NCBI RefSeq assembly: GCF_014645135.1
Contig: NZ_BMLH01000001.1
Coordinates: 682,001 to 746,000 of the forward strand
Reading direction: 5' to 3'
Source: Rheinheimera tangshanensis
Lineage (GTDB): Bacteria > Pseudomonadota > Gammaproteobacteria > Enterobacterales > Alteromonadaceae
DNA: 64,000 bases
The notes under the pieces were generated by a model that was not told the origin of the DNA, ran no database searches, and was given only the letters and a program-made list of their open reading frames with translations. The position numbers and the translations under genes were made by a program. Shown here one piece after another: positions 62,328 to 64,000 of this stretch (the stretch's first letter is position 1; every line of letters begins with the position of its first letter).

Positions 62328-62430
62328 GAAAAATCGATGCTTCAGTTCAAATCCTGGAAAATTTGATAAAAATCGCATCAGTTATTCTGTTACCATCAAA
62401 TTCCATATCAGGGGAGTGAAGGCATTAAAG

Positions 62431-63240
62431 ATGAAAATTTTAGTGATTGGTGCGGGCTGGTTAGGGACTCAACTGGCAACTCAGTTAAAAACAGATGGCC
62501 ACGAGTTATGGCTTAGCAGTCGCAGTGCAAGCAAATCTTCTGTGGTGACAGAACAGTTTGGTCATTTTGTGCTGGATTTAGCACAATCTGTGCGGCCTAC
62601 TGCTGAGTTGGGGTCTTTATTCAAAGATGCTCTGATCCTTTGTACTGTGCCTGCCAGCCGCTCTGATGGTGAGGGTTATATAAGAGCGCTGACTCAGTTA
62701 GCGACTTTGATGAAACAGTTAGGTGCTGCAGCTTGTATTCATTTAAGCAGCACTGGTATTTATGAAGGTTTGACAGGCAATGTGGATGAGAAAAGTCAGC
62801 TACAACTCGCGGATCCCCGTATTGCATTGCTGGATGCTGGTGAAAAATTACTAGCAGCGGCAGTGCCTTGCTGTACGTTACGTTTGGCGGGTTTAATTGG
62901 TCCTGGCCGTCATCCGGCCCGATTTTTATCCGGTAAGCAAGCCGGCGCGGCTGACGTGGCTGTGAATATGGTGCATAGCAGCGATATCTGCAGCGCTGTT
63001 TCTGCGATAGTTCAGCAGCAGTTATGGCCAGAGCTGTTTAACTTATCCTGTCCTGAATTTTGCTCAAAAGCGGAGTTTTACTTAACGGCTTGTGAACTGG
63101 CCTCCTTGCCAGCTCCGCAGTTTGAGTCGAGCAGCACAGCGACATCAAGCCGCAGAGTACTCAGCACTAAATCTCAGACTATCACTGGTTTTCACTATCA
63201 ATTTGAGTCAGCGTTGGCGGCTTTACCTTTTTGCAGCTGA
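62431..63240 (+). CDS. NAD(P)-binding Rossmann-fold protein (YeeZ-like epimerase family)
   Basis: 269 residues from the ATG at 62431, with AAGG 8 bases upstream; longer upstream frames add only unrelated sequence. The nucleotide-binding motif is ILVIGAGWLGTQLATQL. A conserved CIHLSSTGIYEG supplies a YxxxK-like region without a clear SDR Lys. The later VHSSDICSAV fits atypical SDR proteins such as YeeZ. Substrate unknown. Confidence 0.8.
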   Translation: MKILVIGAGWLGTQLATQLKTDGHELWLSSRSASKSSVVTEQFGHFVLDLAQSVRPTAELGSLFKDALILCTVPASRSDGEGYIRALTQLATLMKQLGAAACIHLSSTGIYEGLTGNVDEKSQLQLADPRIALLDAGEKLLAAAVPCCTLRLAGLIGPGRHPARFLSGKQAGAADVAVNMVHSSDICSAVSAIVQQQLWPELFNLSCPEFCSKAEFYLTACELASLPAPQFESSSTATSSRRVLSTKSQTITGFHYQFESALAALPFCS

Positions 63241-63248
63241 GCTAAACT

Positions 63249-63449
63249 CTAAACTTCTGTAGCCGGGTAACCGGCTTCATCCAGCGCTGCAATAATCTCC
63301 TCAGCCGTTACTATGCTCTCCACACTGACCTGTTGCTGTGCTAAGTCTACTGTCACCTTGGCATCGGTCTGTAGCGCTGCGATCGCTTTATTGACCATAC
63401 TGATGCAGTGATTGCAAGTCATACCCGTAACCTTCAATTGAACTTTCAT
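63249..63449 (-). CDS. CopZ-like heavy-metal-associated (HMA) copper chaperone
   Basis: 66 residues from the ATG at 63449. A single HMA domain has the metal site GMTCNHCISMV and ends with AALDEAGYPATEV. Such proteins carry Cu(I) to P-type ATPases. It is divergent from a copA gene; two TTGACC-type promoter elements lie between. Zn or other metals are less likely but not excluded. Confidence 0.9.
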   Translation of the reverse strand: MKVQLKVTGMTCNHCISMVNKAIAALQTDAKVTVDLAQQQVSVESIVTAEEIIAALDEAGYPATEV

Positions 63450-63494
63450 TTTATCTTTCCTCTGTAGTGAATGGGGGGCCACCATGATCTAAGT

Positions 63495-63514
63495 TTGACC
63501 TGTGGTAAGGTCAA
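63495..63514 (-). promoter_or_regulatory. palindrome upstream of the copZ-like gene
   Basis: TTGACC-N8-GGTCAA with TTGACCTTACC on the minus strand, 46-65 bases upstream of the CopZ-like start. The TTGACCTTACC half is repeated in the copA promoter at 63537, so one MerR-type regulator (CueR-like) may act on both. Confidence 0.55.
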
Positions 63515-63536
63515 CTACTATTTTTTATTTTTTGGG

Positions 63537-63567
63537 TTGACCTTACCCTGATGGCAAGCTTTAGCCT
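63537..63567 (+). promoter_or_regulatory. MerR/CueR-type promoter of copA
   Basis: TTGACC (63537-63542) and TAGCCT (63562-63567) are separated by a 19-base spacer, the long spacing typical of MerR-family activated promoters, with the interrupted palindrome ACCTTACCC...GGCAAGCT inside. About 45 bases upstream of the copA start. Confidence 0.6.
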
Positions 63568-63611
63568 TATTGCTATCGGGTCATCGCACCTTTTTCATCT
63601 GGAGTCATGGT

Positions 63612-64000
63612 ATGTCTGAACAGATCCAACTGAATATCAATGGAATGAGCTGTGCTTCCTGTGTGGGGCGTATTGAAAAAGCTTTAGCCAAAGTGACAGG
63701 TGTTGAGCAAGTGAGTGTCAATCTGGCCAGTGAAACGGCCACAGTCAGCGGCTTGTCTGTGTCAACTGACTTACTGCTAGCGGCGGTGGAGAAAGCCGGT
63801 TATCAGGCCAGTCTGCCAGAAAAAAAGATCCAGACTGAACAGAAGCAGACTGCTTTTTATCAGCAGGAATGGTGGCCTGTGCTCGCAAGCATGGTACTGA
63901 CCTTACCTTTAGTGCTGCCCATGGTTGGTTTACTTTTTGATCAGGACTGGATGCTGGCTGCGTTTTGGCAATGGCTGCTGGCTACACCAGTACAGTTTTA
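63612..64000 (+). CDS. copA: copper-exporting P1B-type ATPase, N-terminal part
   Basis: The frame opens with ATG at 63612 (TCTGGAG 8 bases upstream) and is still open at the window end after 129 codons. The N-terminal HMA domain has INGMSCASCVGRIEKALAKVTGVEQVSVNLAS, followed after a linker by the first membrane helices (WWPVLASMVLTLPLVLPMVGLL). This is the CopA type that pumps Cu(I) out of the cytoplasm. Assignment rests on the N-terminal part and the divergent CopZ-like gene, since the catalytic DKTGT region is outside the window. Confidence 0.88.
   Translation, partial: MSEQIQLNINGMSCASCVGRIEKALAKVTGVEQVSVNLASETATVSGLSVSTDLLLAAVEKAGYQASLPEKKIQTEQKQTAFYQQEWWPVLASMVLTLPLVLPMVGLLFDQDWMLAAFWQWLLATPVQF

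Overview
The window is a compact stretch of a gammaproteobacterial chromosome. It carries about 54 protein genes on both strands, one tmRNA gene and short intergenic regions. Gene content and order (ratA/rnfH/smpB/ssrA/bamE/recN/nadK, pqiABC, tyrS-mepM-anmK, cydABX-cydDC, aguBA) and many two-component and polysaccharide-degradation genes suggest an Alteromonadales/Chromatiaceae-type free-living aquatic bacterium. A Rheinheimera-like organism is my best guess from memory, not proven. I saw no prophage, IS element, integrase or CRISPR array.

Layout. 1-789: an OsmC-pirin fusion gene cut by the window edge. 849-5226: three different photolyase/cryptochrome-family genes overlapping by 4 bases each (light-dependent DNA repair or blue-light sensing). 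5410-8648: a periplasmic DUF2796 protein, a DUF3299 protein and an ABC ATPase/permease pair resembling the Vibrio Zrg zinc-uptake set. 8807-14360: a convergent pair, an HPt-REC-REC-GGDEF protein and a GAF/PAS hybrid histidine kinase, probably one phosphorelay feeding c-di-GMP synthesis. 14613-15509: a secreted esterase-like hydrolase. 15526-15930: a 171/172-bp tandem repeat abutting the ssrA terminator. 15930-22851: housekeeping block (ssrA, smpB, ratA, rnfH, bamE, recN with a LexA box, nadK, then hrcA-grpE behind a sigma32-type promoter). 22994-26575: pqiABC. 26591-30372: anmK, M23 peptidase, tyrS. 30427-34597: small regulators and membrane proteins (HTH plus degenerate receiver, SPFH plus ribbon-helix-helix, TetR plus HPP with two clear operators, AEC transporter, GIY-YIG protein). 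34715-36814: rhlE, an acetyltransferase, ppiC. 36953-39817: a kexin-like lipoprotein protease with its probable dedicated chaperone. 40067-42065: aguA/aguB, putrescine from agmatine. 42321-44280: a peroxiredoxin-like protein and a UbiH-family hydroxylase.

44282-52375 is an arabinan-utilisation locus. It has two exported GH43 enzymes, an intracellular GH43, a GH127 beta-L-arabinofuranosidase and a GPH-type sugar symporter. A near-palindromic motif with the core GTAATAC lies upstream of three of its transcription units. 52437-55675: chemoreceptor, short PstS-like protein, porin. 56015-62197: the cytochrome bd operon cydA-cydB-cydX-cydD-cydC, including a 38-codon cydX; a perfect FNR-type site lies upstream. 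62431-64000: an NAD(P)-binding protein, and a copper-handling pair (copZ-like and the start of copA) with MerR-type promoter elements between them.

All calls come from reading the sequence and recalled family knowledge; no database search was possible.
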